64,000 nucleotides of DNA from assembly GCA_964059195.1 (NCBI GenBank), contig CAXKWD010000006.1, positions 65,055,073-65,119,072 on the forward strand, in the 5' to 3' direction. The DNA comes from Ectobius pallidus (Eukaryota; Arthropoda; Insecta; Blattodea; Ectobiidae). Shown piece after piece: positions 46,215 through 57,080 of the stretch. The position numbers and the translations under genes were made by a program. Numbering within the stretch: the first letter of the stretch is position 1; each line of letters opens with the position of its first letter. The notes beneath the pieces were generated by a model. That model was not told where the DNA came from. It made no database searches and worked only from the letters and a program-made list of their open reading frames with translations.

Positions 46215-47381
46215 ATTCTTTGTCATGCTGTAATTGGTAAGGGGAAAACAACTGAAACCTTAAACTATATGGCAATAGTAACAAAAATTATGTGATTCAG
46301 AAATTCCCTGGGAATATTAGTATCAAAGAGCAAATATTTTTAAAAAAATTAAAACAATCTCATTTTCTGCGGATTTTCGTGGTTTTCAGGGTTTACGTGG
46401 AAATGCTGTAATTGATAAGGGGAAAACAACTTAAACCTTAAACTAGATGGCAATACCAACAAAAAAAACATATGAGTCAGAAATTCCCTGGGAATATTAG
46501 GAGCAAAGAACAAAGATTTTAAAGGAATTTTTAAAAAAGTCAATTCCTCCGGATTTCCGTGGTTTTCGGAGTTTTCTGGAGATATGCTATAATTCATAAG
46601 GGGCAAACAACTGAAACCTTAATCTAGATGGCAATACCAACAAAAAAACATACGAATCAGAAATTCCCTTTGAATATTAGGAGCAAAGAACAAAGATTTA
46701 AAAAATAATACATAGTAATTTTCTCCGTATTTACGTGGTTTTCCGGGGTTTCCGGTGATATGCTGTAATTGGTAAGGGACAAACAACTGGAACCTTAATC
46801 TATATGGAAATACCAACACAAAACCATATGGTTCACCAATTCCCTTTGAATACTAGGAGCAAAGAACTAAGATTTTTAAAAAATAAAACGAAGTCCCTTT
46901 CCCCGGATTTCCGTGGTTTTCGGTGTTTTCCGGGGATATACTGTAATTGATAAGGGCAAAGAACTGAAACCTTAATCTAGATGGTAATGCCAACAAAAAA
47001 GCATGTAAGTCAGAAATTCCCTTTGAATATTAGGTGCAAAGAACAAAGATTTAAAAAATAAAACATAGTAATTTTCTCCGTATATACGGGGTTTTCCGGG
47101 TTTTCCGGGGATATGTTGTAATTTGTAAGGGGCAAACAACTGGAACATTAGATGCCAATGCCAACAAAAATGTGTGAGTCAGAAATTCCCTGGGAATATT
47201 AGGAGCAAAGAACAATGAAAAATTAAAACAAATTCATTTTCTGCGAATTTCCGGGGTTTCCCGGGGTTTCCGGCTAAATGCTGTAATTGATAAGGGGCAA
47301 ACAACTAAAATCTTAAACTAGATGACAATACCAACAAAAAAATATGTGTGTCGGAAATTCCCACGAGGGGGGGGGGGAGGG
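46215..47381 (-). repeat. Foldback right arm, about 7 x 178 bp
   Basis: Inverted units with landmark GGGGCAAACAAC near 46241, 46421, 46600, 46779, 46956, 47133 and 47298. Confidence 0.85.
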
Positions 47382-47997
47382 TTTCATATTGGTAGCCCAT
47401 GGTCTATATGATAAGGTTAAAGGAAGTAAGGAAATAAACGTCGACGAAAAAGTATGAATCAGTGTAAACTGGGAACTTAAGGGTGGACGTAGTACATTTC
47501 GTGGGAACCGTAGAAACAAGTATTTGTGTCTTGTAAGATTTGTGTCTTGATGGGAAATAGGCCCAATTATCAGTTAACGAGTTTGATGTAATACATAGCT
47601 CTAATAAGTTAGATCTACTGTTCTCTACTATACGGTATTTAGCAATGTAAATATCCTAAGCAATGTCGATTGAATGTAACTAAAACAGTCTTACAAATTG
47701 ACTGACCATTAGTAGCAAACCTGCCTGTCAGTCAGCTTTTTCACCTAGCAATAAGTGTGAAAAGCTGTCTGAATTATTAATGCGAAGTTCATTGATCATA
47801 CGTTGTGTAGACTCTGTTCGTGTAAATATTCCGGAGCCAGTCATCTGAAATACTGCTAACGTTGTTTGCCTCGTAATCGTGAAATACATTTCATAGATTG
47901 TTCTGATCATTGAATATAACAAATGAGTGGCGGTCATGAACAACAAATCGATATTCAGTGGTTTGTAAGGTACTACCATGGATCTATAATTCACAAT
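47382..47997. other. Non-coding intron sequence
   Basis: No feature recognised; a 130-codon minus frame at 47728-48120 runs into the hAT end and has no motif. Confidence 0.35.
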
Positions 47998-48005
47998 GTT
48001 TAAAT

Positions 48006-49222
48006 CAGGCCTGTCCAACTTCAGAAGTACTGGGGGCCAAAATATTTCGACAATTGATGCTGAGGGCCAAACACTAAAAGTTTCACTCACATAACTATAA
48101 CCGTAAAGTAAGCAGACCAAATTGTTGAAATAGAATTCATTACCAGTAGGCCGAAATTAGAACTTAATGTGAGCACTGAGTATTTCGGACTCCTTCAATA
48201 ACGTATGGATGTCCACTTCTATGTTAGTAACTGCCAGTCTTATGCCCGAGTGCACCATTCTCCGGTTTTCTCAGCTGTTTCGTAACCGGGGTAAAAGTAA
48301 TATCGGGATATTCTAAGAAAACCTGTGCACCATCGCTACAATATTGCGGTTTTCAAACGTTCGAATATATCGCGGTTACTCTGCTACGAATCCATTCCCA
48401 TTAATAAATTTTGTGTTGGTTTCTTCCATGGTCGCTCTCTCTCTCTGCAAATCTGCCAGTCACGGTGGCTCGTCTATAGGCCCAATTTCATTTATTTGTT
48501 GCCTTATTGTTCAATAATAAATGTCCATAAGGATAAAATGGAATATTATATTGGGTATATATGTCGTCTGAATTCAAACTTTGAATTCAAGTACCATAGA
48601 AACTGTACCAGTCGTGAAAATGAGTTGGTTATGCCTACTTCTAATGGACCTGGTTTGGTTGAGGTGAGAAAGGAAGGTCATTTCAATCGATGTTACAGCA
48701 TAGTATTTGCAAACATAATGTGTACCATTGTTCATTCTTCAAATAGATCCCACCTGTCTCTCATTATTCATTATATTCAATTATTTTGGCCTAGATATCG
48801 AAAATATGATACATTACGCTGATCTCCATCTTGGAAAGAAAACAGCGGTTTTCTCACTTTACAGCTCCTTCACGGCCGGTTAGCATCTTACCTCGGTGAA
48901 AGTCGAAACCGAGCTCGGTGCAACGAAAGTATGACTTTACCGGAGTAAACTAAGCAACTTTACCGCCGTATTCTGAATACTGTGATTGGTGTACTCGGCC
49001 TTAAGTAGGTGTAAAAAGGAATCATCAGTGAGACAGTTCCTATATATATATTTATGAATTTCATGTAAGAGAAAGCACTCTCACATAGATAAGTGCTTCC
49101 AAACATTGAGGAAAGCTGCAAACCAAAACCGGGATTGGTTGTCGTATTAGAAGTATCCGCGGGCCACAAAACTGTGAGAGTGGGCCGCATGCGGCTCGAG
49201 GGCCGCTGGTTGGACAGGCCTG
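48006..49222 (-). mobile_element. hAT element with transposase remnant
   Basis: A 1217-bp element with ends CAGGCCTGTCCAAC / GTTGGACAGGCCTG and an exact 8-bp duplication GTTTAAAT (47998-48005, 49223-49230). GGGCCA/GGCCGC subterminal words flank both ends. The centre (48200-48960) is not recognisable and may contain a nested insertion. Confidence 0.9.
48975..49175 (-). pseudogene. hAT transposase C-terminal relic
   Basis: On the minus strand LSSMFGSTYLCESAFSYMKF is the hAT dimerisation motif (FGSTY.CE.AFS.MK), followed out of register by sequence ending LRPSTP. No upstream DDE region remains. The motif supports the hAT call made from the ends. Confidence 0.75.
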
Positions 49223-49230
49223 GTTTAAAT

Positions 49231-50446
49231 ACTGAACTATCTGTATGCCAGCTTTGCACGAGCCAACAGCGTCTATGTGTGACTAGCCCACTCATAGGTC
49301 GCGTGTTTGATATTGACCAATAACGTTTAGTAATTCCTCGGATATATACCAATCACGGCCGTTTATCTTACAATATTCTTGTAAGATTCGCGAGGATGGC
49401 ATTTTATCGCGGTAAAATGTGCTGCTCGTTACTGGAGACACAAATATCAGTGTGCAGTGATTAATAGTCACTGCTGCCACTAAGCGGTATGAAATGAGAT
49501 TATTTTATACAACATAACTTGTTTGGAAATTGAAATAATAGAAATGTACATTGATTAAGAACACAATTTTGATTCGGTGCAAGTCAGTTCGTGTGCTTTT
49601 ATTCTGTTCTGCTGTTAGCTTACCTGAATGAAGTCAACTATGCAACATTGTTAGCACTGATTATACCAGGGTAGCTCGAATCGATACATGGATGGTTGAT
49701 TCACAGTATGCCGTGATCTCACAACTGTTAGTTTTGTTTTTATACAACAAAACACGAAAGTAATTATTATTTATATAATCCGTTACATTTTATTCATGGA
49801 ATAGTCTTAATAAATCCAATTCGAGTTGACGAGTTTATCGATAGATTCGCGACTGCGACTGCGTGGGATTACCTATGATAAACCGTTTTTTGGGGGAGAG
49901 GGAATTTATATTATGTGCAATATGCTACACTATTGAATCCTAAAATAATAAACCTTTAAGGTCATAATTTTAAGGAAGTGCGTTAATGTCAGAATATTTC
50001 TTTGAAAGTACTGATAATGGCTACATTGTAGTAAAGGGTTCGAGGGCAAGTTATCAGAAACTCATGCCAGAGACATGTGGTATTGCTTCTCCTAATTCCC
50101 GGAAATAATTTATCTTGGTTGCAGCCAAAGGTTTTCTATTTGATCATTTATTTCATATTCAAAAGTTGCTTGATTACTGAGACATTCATAGTCTCACAGA
50201 TCCTGTTGATGAAATATACCTGAAAGGTATATGTTAGTGACAATATAGCCATTTACTGATAGTCACCATTGTTCGATTTGCTAAAAGGAATTACATTAAT
50301 TACACCGTGAGCCTGTAATGTTCATCTTTCCATAAGCTATCAGAAGATAGAAGAAATCAAGAGCCCGTGATTTGAATTACATGCAAATCAAATGAATTAT
50401 TAGTTTTGTATTAGTCTTATCTAATTTACGGCTGTTACAGTATGTA
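49231..50446. other. Non-coding intron sequence
   Basis: No feature recognised. Confidence 0.35.
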
Positions 50447-50660
50447 CAGTCTGATTTAAACAACCTGCGACTTGTGACAGTTGGTGGAAAGGTATGTTTC
50501 CAAGGCTTTCTGAAGATATGCGAAATGTTGGCAATTTGGAGTTCTGCTAAATAGGTGACTGAAGCTCTAATACAAGTAATATAGCGTAGTACAGCTTAGT
50601 TCTCCCGATTTTCCAGTTCGAGTGAACTGTCACAAGTCGCAGGTTGTTTAAATCATACTG
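50447..50660. mobile_element. Mariner-type MITE
   Basis: A 214-bp element with inverted ends of about 34 bp (CAGTMTGATTTAAACAACCT...), flanked on both sides by TA. A CAGT start and TA duplication fit Tc1/mariner. No coding capacity. Confidence 0.75.
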
Positions 50661-50662
50661 TA

Positions 50663-51330
50663 AGGAAGATCATCCGCATATTTTCTTGTATGAAGCTCCT
50701 GCATCTGTCAGTGGAAAAGATTTCTAAAGCAAAAATGTTTTTTAACATTGCAGGACGTCACAGACGCATGTAAAAAGCATGCAGTTCTTCTTCTATGAAT
50801 TCCTCTTCAATATCGTTTTCTTCACCGAAAAGCTTTTAGAAATTTGATAGTGTTTTATAACCCGGATTTTTCAGCAATTTTTTTTAACCGACAAAAGAAA
50901 CGAAACCGGCGATAATTACGTGTATGAGGAAAATAGGCAATTTTAATGTGACAGTTTTGAGTAAAATATGCTTTTTAATTAAAAAAATCATAAAATAAGC
51001 AAGAAGAATAGTTTTTCTCTCAGAATAAGAGAAATAAGCACTATCAAATAAAATATTTTGGCTAAGAATGTCTTATGAAATACAACATTAATGCTCATGT
51101 ATAGAAGTCTAAAAATAAATAGGCCTATGCATTTTACTTAGAACTCCGGGCTCTAATTACAATGAACGACGACGGCTTGGATAGGAATTACATATAACAA
51201 TGCAAATAAAATAAATACGCTAAACTTTTAAGTTTTTGAGAATGAAATTATGAATGCACTATTCGCAGAATTCAATTGAGAATGTTTAATTCTATTAATA
51301 TTTAGGTATAGTATTCATTACTGTGACCGC
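50663..51330. other. Non-coding intron sequence
   Basis: No feature recognised. Confidence 0.35.
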
Positions 51331-51635
51331 CGGCGTGGTCTTGTGGTTAGCGCCGCTGACTACAGATCCGTCGGCCCGGGTTCGATCCCGGTACCTCCCC
51401 GGATTTTTCTGAGGTAGGGAGGTCTGGAAGGGGTGCATCAGCCTCGTGATTCCAATTGAGGAGCTACTTGATAGAGAAGTAGCGGCTCCGGTCATGAAAA
51501 CCACCATTAACGGCCGTGGGTGTCGGCATGCTGACCACATCCCCCAATCCTGCCATCTCACTGTGGTAGATGACGCAGCGGTCGGGTGGTAGGCCAAGTC
51601 CCTCCAGGGATGTCGCGCCTAGGAGTTTAGTTTTT
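51331..51635 (+). mobile_element. SINE family A, near full-length
   Basis: Best copy of the family: head GCCGGCGTGGTCTTGTGGTT with A-box character, B box GGGTTCGATCCCGGTACC (about 51379-51396), a conserved body with GAGGAGCTACTTGATAGAGA and GATGACGCAGCGGTCGGGTG, and an end GAGTTTAGTTTTT. Related copies lie at 13371, 17305 (scrap) and 21305. Young-looking because both polymerase III boxes are intact. Confidence 0.8.
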
Positions 51636-52240
51636 ATTCATTACTGTATAAGCTACTCCACATTAATGAGAGGTGAGTAGGCCTATCTGATACGGCTTAT
51701 CGGTTGCAGCGGGCTACAGTAACCTATCACAAATACCAGAGTGGTCCTTATTATTAAATCCTATTGTGTTTACAGTAGCCCCTACACGTTAATAGCCTAC
51801 AATCCAAGTTACGGGGAGACGGCGGTATATTTTAGTGAAAATTAGGAAATATCGAAAGTAAATGTTTATAGGCCTATTATGTGATATGTATAGAATACAT
51901 TGCATAACAATTTATGAGTATTTGTGCCCATATCGAATGGGGAAATGCCATTTTGAAGATCCTGCGCCATCTTTGTTGCAGCGCTGCTTGTGAAAGTCTC
52001 CCTGCCTTGGAAATTACTGACTAATATGGTCTATGAAAACACGGAAATAAAGACAGCAGAATACATTAACTATATTGCCAAAAGGGAGAGATGAGGGAAT
52101 AAAGGGCAACAGCTTAGAAGGAAAAATCCTGCGGAAGTCTCAAAGCAAGTTCCCTGAGATGCATGCTAAACTTTGATTGCTGTCTTGTAAATTCATGCTT
52201 CACAATATTGCAAGTTGATACGTCTTCTGAACTATTAAAG
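51636..52240. other. Non-coding intron sequence
   Basis: No feature recognised. Confidence 0.35.
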
Positions 52241-52384
52241 AAACAAGGATAAAATCTGGAACAAACATTCCCTAAACTAATAGGAAACTTATCTCTAGAA
52301 CAGAACAAGGATAAACAAGGATAAAATCTGGAACAAACATTCCCTAAACTAATAGGAAACTTATCTCTAGAACAGAATTTTGCT
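52241..52384. repeat. 72-bp tandem duplication
   Basis: AAACAAGGATAAAATCTGGA onward is repeated with a period of 72 bp; the copies read identical apart from the join. The 102-codon minus frame simply repeats the same peptide. Confidence 0.85.
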
Positions 52385-54007
52385 AATTGATTCCATTGTA
52401 AAAAAAATATGCATATCTGCATTTTAAAATATAAATGAAAGACATTGTTCTCAAATTTGAATGGCTTGCTTTACAAATTTCTATTTCAGACAATTTGTAG
52501 GAAATTATTTAAAAAATTAAATTTAGAAAAATGTTTGAATGTACTGTATCTTTAAAAATGATTTAGATATATCGATTTTAGTAAAACCCTGTTGCAGGCT
52601 CCTTTTCAAATCTGGGCCCCAAATTAATTTTAAAAATTAGTTGAGTTGCTGTAGCTACTTTAAAAAAATACCAGTCTCTCCCCTTAATCCGCTTAAAATT
52701 GAAACATTCTAAGAACATAAAGTTGTAAAACCATAAATTGACCCTTATTTAAACCTTTTTCAAAACACATCCTAGAAACAGGCGCTCATAAATCATTTAC
52801 TTCCTGAGGAAGACTCAAAACTACAGAAATGCGAAGAAGAAAAATAATAGACTACAGAAATTTTCTTGTTTAGGCCTATATATAATTTCTTAATACAGTT
52901 CAAATTTTAACTAATATTTTGGTATTTTGTACAAAGTTAGGTTGTAATCACAAAATATATTAATATGCCAATGAGATAGTTATATGCTGTATAGAAATAA
53001 GAATACTAATTGGATATATCGAAATTGACGATTTAACCACAAGCTTCTAGGCCTTCACATTAACGTATTCTTATACATTAATGGTGTAAATCATAAGCCG
53101 CCGGCATATGAGTGAAACAGATGAATACTCTCAGAAGAGAATTACGCGAGTACTTTGTTACCAAAGCTGAGTGGTTCAACTCCGTGCATTTTGAGTGATT
53201 ATTCCTACCATATAGACCTAGTTCAGTAGAGAGTTTCCCTCTTTCTTATGAATGAACTGTCAGAAGACAAAGTTAAAATTGCTACGCATTACCTAGTGAG
53301 AATAGACATGTTTGACTTGAACTCTAGTGAAAGTTTACAACGAAGAAATACTGTTGTACTAAATGCAGAGTCATCAGACTGTCAGACGTAGCACGAGGGT
53401 ACCAGGTGGGGACCCTAACTTTCTCACTTTATGAAAAGGGAATGGAAGAGATCCCATGCTATAAGTTTTCTTGTTTCAGCCTCTCCTTCTTCACTCTTCC
53501 TGTTGAAAGGAGAAATAAATAATCGGATTATGAATACTCGTACCTCCAGATTTTCATTATTTTCTTGTAACTATTTGCATAGCTTAAGGAAATTGACGCC
53601 AATTTTATATTCAGGAAATTAATGAAGAAAATTTGCATCTTTGTATACATGCTTCAATTTGATTGAGTGGAAATGTAAGGAAGGATTTTAGATTGCATTT
53701 TTTATCTGGAAATTTTAACGATACAAACAGGTTGAAGGACTGTCAGATGGCGGAAATTTTAAATAATGTGAATGCAAAATTATTTTGCTTCATCTTTATG
53801 TAAAAAGATGGTCATCATTGCATTAACATACTACAAAGTTATTTGCTTATCGCCGATTTTCATTGTCAGTTCTGTGTAAGGATATGCAAACAATAAAATC
53901 AGGTAAATTGATAAAACAAAGTGACAGATGGAGTTATAGATCATTTCAGAAACTATAGAGCTTTATACCACGGTTTCCTGAGAAAGTTTGATCAGCATAT
54001 GTGAAGG
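52385..54007. other. Non-coding intron sequence
   Basis: AT-rich, no delimited feature. Confidence 0.35.
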
Positions 54008-54021
54008 AATAAGTGGGATAA

Positions 54022-54035
54022 TACTACTACTACTA

Positions 54036-54115
<80 letters not shown>
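54022..54115 (-). repeat. Two-phase trinucleotide tail of a LINE
   Basis: Plus strand (TAC)n passing into (TAA)n; on the element's strand it is (TTA)n followed by (GTA)n at the 3' end, ending exactly at the target duplication. Confidence 0.85.
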
Positions 54116-54116
<1 letters not shown>

Positions 54117-54225
54117 GAGTGTATTGCGCCCAATGGGCATGATTGTTATATTAGGTATTCACAAAACACTTCAAGCACAGTAAGTTCACCAGTTCATTCA
54201 CTTCTCACTCTAGTCACTTTAATCT

Positions 54226-55600
54226 TTACTCTTTACAAAATGTGGTCAGAGAGACCATTCTTGCCGGACAGTTGAGAACGTTCACACTCACGATGACACA
54301 ATTTACACACGCATTGTTCGTCAATCTGGTGGAATTTCTCCCGGGAGCAAATTCTGTGATGGAATCCATGGACGGCGAGTTTGCTTTGGTGCACACTCTG
54401 TTCATCATAACGTCAGTATTGTAAAAGTCTAGCCAGATTTCTTCCCTCTTTGCTTTCAACTCCGCAAGTAGATTGTCGTAGGTTTCCGTAGATGGCAGTG
54501 GGTATTGGTACCTGAGATCTTCAATGAAAAATGGTTCTTTCCTGAGGATGTATGTTAGTCTTGAAAGGGTGTACTTAGACAAGCATGGAGCTCTTTTTAG
54601 GAAAGTTGCTTTGACTCTTTCTAAGGCTGAGAGATTACGTTTGGTGAGGTAATTCCACATTACTGTTATTCCATAAGTTATTATGGGCACTATTTTAATC
54701 TTGAAGAGCTTTATGGCAGTGGCTAATGACAACTGGTTTTTATTCCTAATTCCATGCATCACTATTATTGCGGCCTTAGATTTTTCCTCTATATGTTTGG
54801 TGAAAGTGGCTCCATTTAGTTGCAAAGTGATTCCTAGATATGTGAATTTGGTGACTGTTTTGAGTTGATCATATCTGTAGTATATCTTGTGTGTAATGGC
54901 TCGTTTTCCTCCTCATGACTAATTTTTCTTTATTTTGGAGCAGTTCATTCTTCTCTGCCCATTCTACAACCCGGTTGAAAGATGTTTGGAGGCTGTTGAT
55001 CGATGTCGATAATAGTACCACGTCATCTGCGTATGCATAGAACTTCACATATTTCTCAGCTATGACATCCGGGATATCTGCGGTCGCAATTGTGAATAGT
55101 AGGTGACTCAGGGTGTCTACCTGGAGGACTCCATCTGTTTGTTGCAGTGGACTTGATTTCGCTATTGTATCGTCTACCTGAACGTAGTTTTCTCGTAGTA
55201 CATTTCTGAGGAGTTACGTGGTATAGTTTTTGCCTACGACTTTTTCAAGCTTCTCTATTATGATCCTTCTGTTGATGAGGTCAAACGCCTTTGTGTAGTC
55301 TAGAAAGATAGCGTGGAGTTTTCCCCCTTGGTGCCTCAGTGCCTTCTCTATGTCTTCTTTTAGGCTAGTGGCATCTTAGTAGTGTAGATCGCCGTCTCCT
55401 GAAGCCGAATTGTTCGTCTGGTATTGTAGGCTCAGCGACATTATACAATTTCATCGTCAATATTGGCGTCATGAGCTTGAAGGCAGTACATTCGAGTGCT
55501 ATTCCTCTATAGGCGCTGGGGTTGCTTATATCACCTTTTCCCTTGAAGAGAACTTTTAGTTTTGCGTCTCGCCAGTTTTCTGGTATCCTCCCTTCTGTCA
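54226..55600 (-). pseudogene. Non-LTR reverse transcriptase, degraded
   Basis: Minus strand. FLDYTKAFDLINR (about 55310-55270), then a GVLQ..TLSHLLF block, then KFYAYADDVVLL (about 55060-55020), the catalytic YADD box, then WAEKNEL. The last 199 codons (54825-54226) form an intact frame with KLFKIKIVPIITYG and a C-terminal Cys pair. Internal stops and frame changes (for example near 55380, 55210 and 54880) show it is dead. The clade was not settled. Confidence 0.8.
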
Positions 55601-55622
55601 GATAACTAAATAAGTGGGATAA

Positions 55623-55878
55623 CTAGAGTATTAACAGAACGAATTTAAAACTAATTCCTCACGTCAAAAATATTCCTTTAATTTTGCAAAAGCATCTGAA
55701 GACGTACAAATACGCAGTCAAAACCTTTCAGATTTGTTTTTGTCTTGGAGGGTAAAACATTAAACAATTGAAATTTTTGGAATTTTCTATCGGTTATAGG
55801 CTAAAAGCTTTAAGCCTGGCTAATTTCTAGTTTTAGCGCATGTAGGAGTGAGTAAACATCAATGTTAATGAGCGGATG
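55623..55878. other. Non-coding intron sequence
   Basis: No feature recognised. Confidence 0.35.
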
Positions 55879-55886
55879 ATCTAGAC

Positions 55887-56241
55887 CAGTGGTCTTCAAC
55901 CTTTTCTTTTAAATTAAAGGACCATTTTATTTTTGGTGAAAGGCTACAGGTACACATTGATTTATTGATTATTAATAACATTTATTAATACTTACGTAAC
56001 ACAAATATGTAAATTATATTACAATATCTGTAGGGATTTCTTAACATTATATTTGTGTGTAGACCTATGTTTTATATTTCGTCTTCTTTGTAATGTTAAT
56101 GAATAACACTAAGCACAGTAACATCCTTGAATTTACTGTGGGACCTGACACTTTTTTTCACTAAATGGCATTGTAGTTAAAATTAATATTTGTTTGAGGG
56201 CCGCAAAAACTGAGTCACGGGCCGCGGGTTGAAGACCACTG
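55887..56241. mobile_element. hAT MITE
   Basis: A 355-bp element with perfect 15-bp inverted ends CAGTGGTCTTCAACC / GGTTGAAGACCACTG and flanking octamers ATCTAGAC / TTCTAGAC (one mismatch). GGGCCGC subterminal word at the right end. No transposase. Confidence 0.85.
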
Positions 56242-56950
56242 TTCTAGACTGCCGTAGATATGAATGACGTCATGGCTATCCAGTCAGTTTTTCCGAACTT
56301 ATAGGCAGCTAGATAAACAAACGTTTGCACGCTTATGCCAGATGGATATGCCAATATTCCTGCTAAATTTTACGATTCCTTCTATCCTATAAAGGGTGTC
56401 AAAAATTACATAATGCTGAATGAGGAATATATGCGAGATTTACTTAAAAAAAAACTATATCTAAGGTATAACCGATGGAGATACTATAAATGATCATAGG
56501 ATCAAACTTGTAGATCTTTCAAAATCCGTTACTGCTGGTGGAATCGGCTTTTTATACGACTTACCGTTTAGATACTAAAAGCCTCCAAAGAACGTCTAAA
56601 TATACCTTAAAGCTGCGTTGGCCATTCTTAATGTTTTTCGGGAGCCCCCCCCAAAAAGGAACATTTTGGAATATTTCCATTGGCTGTAAGCTGCATGCCA
56701 AATTTCAAGTATCTGGCTCATCGAAGTGGGCAGAAATTATGTCAGCGTGTGAATTAGCCACCCGGTGATTTGCTATTTGAAAAGCATGTGACCATTAATT
56801 AGAAATTACTCCGGTACCGGCGATTTGGTCCAAAATCAATAGTGTTCTTCCTATGGGTGTTATAAGTGTGTATACTAAATTTCATGAAAATCTGATCAAG
56901 TGAGTTATCGCGTGTACAGACATACAGACAGGCATTTTTCCCGTCCACTT
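56242..56950. other. Non-coding intron sequence
   Basis: No supported feature; a 76-codon plus frame at 56538-56768 has no motif. Confidence 0.35.
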
Positions 56951-57080
56951 CAAGCCGGAAGGTCGGGGGTTCGATTCCCGATGAGGTCGTTGAGATTTTT
57001 CAAATGGCCTAATCCTTCTGGTGGCACTATGACCCTGGGGACGACTCAGCCTTCAGATCAGTCCAGGAAGTGATGTAAAA
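56951..57080 (+). mobile_element. SINE family B, short copy
   Basis: B box GGGTTCGATTCCCGATGAGG, then TTGAGATTTTTCA, CCTAATCCTTCTGGTGGCAC and CCCTGGGGACGACTCAGCC, as in the copy at 61325-61045. Truncated on both sides. Confidence 0.7.

Larger units (their letters stand above)
44241..47381. mobile_element. Foldback-type element with tandem-repeat arms
   Basis: Mirror-image structure of about 3.1 kb. The outer ends are C/G runs followed by GTGGGAATTTCCGACACATA on the left, and the same inverted on the right. Left arm (44241-45780) holds nine units and right arm (46215-47381) holds seven units in reverse orientation, with a spacing of about 178 bp. Each unit contains TTGTTGGTATTGCCATCTAG, a GTTTGCCCCTTATCAATTAC block, a CCGGAAAA-rich block and GTTCTTTGCTCCTAATATTC. 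A unique spacer of about 430 bp separates the arms. This is the architecture of Drosophila FB and plant foldback transposons. The long frames in the arms are repeat artefacts. No clear target duplication was found. Confidence 0.8.
54022..55608 (-). mobile_element. 5'-truncated LINE with 14-bp target duplication
   Basis: The 14-mer AATAAGTGGGATAA occurs at 54008-54021 and 55609-55622, directly bounding the element. On the minus strand it runs from a 5' truncation at 55608 through decayed reverse transcriptase to a trinucleotide-repeat 3' tail at 54022. Confidence 0.88.

Noticed and set aside
44232..47390. Target-site duplication of the foldback element
   Set aside because: Flanks TACTGTATA and TTTCATATT match at only four of nine positions.
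44402..47519. A family of frames of 66-130 codons with repeated peptides, or a CRISPR-like array
   Set aside because: They are the same about 178-bp unit of the foldback arms read repeatedly; the units are far too long and lack unique spacers for CRISPR.
48325..48822. 165-codon plus frame inside the hAT
   Set aside because: No similarity to a known protein and opposite to the transposase remnant; likely chance.
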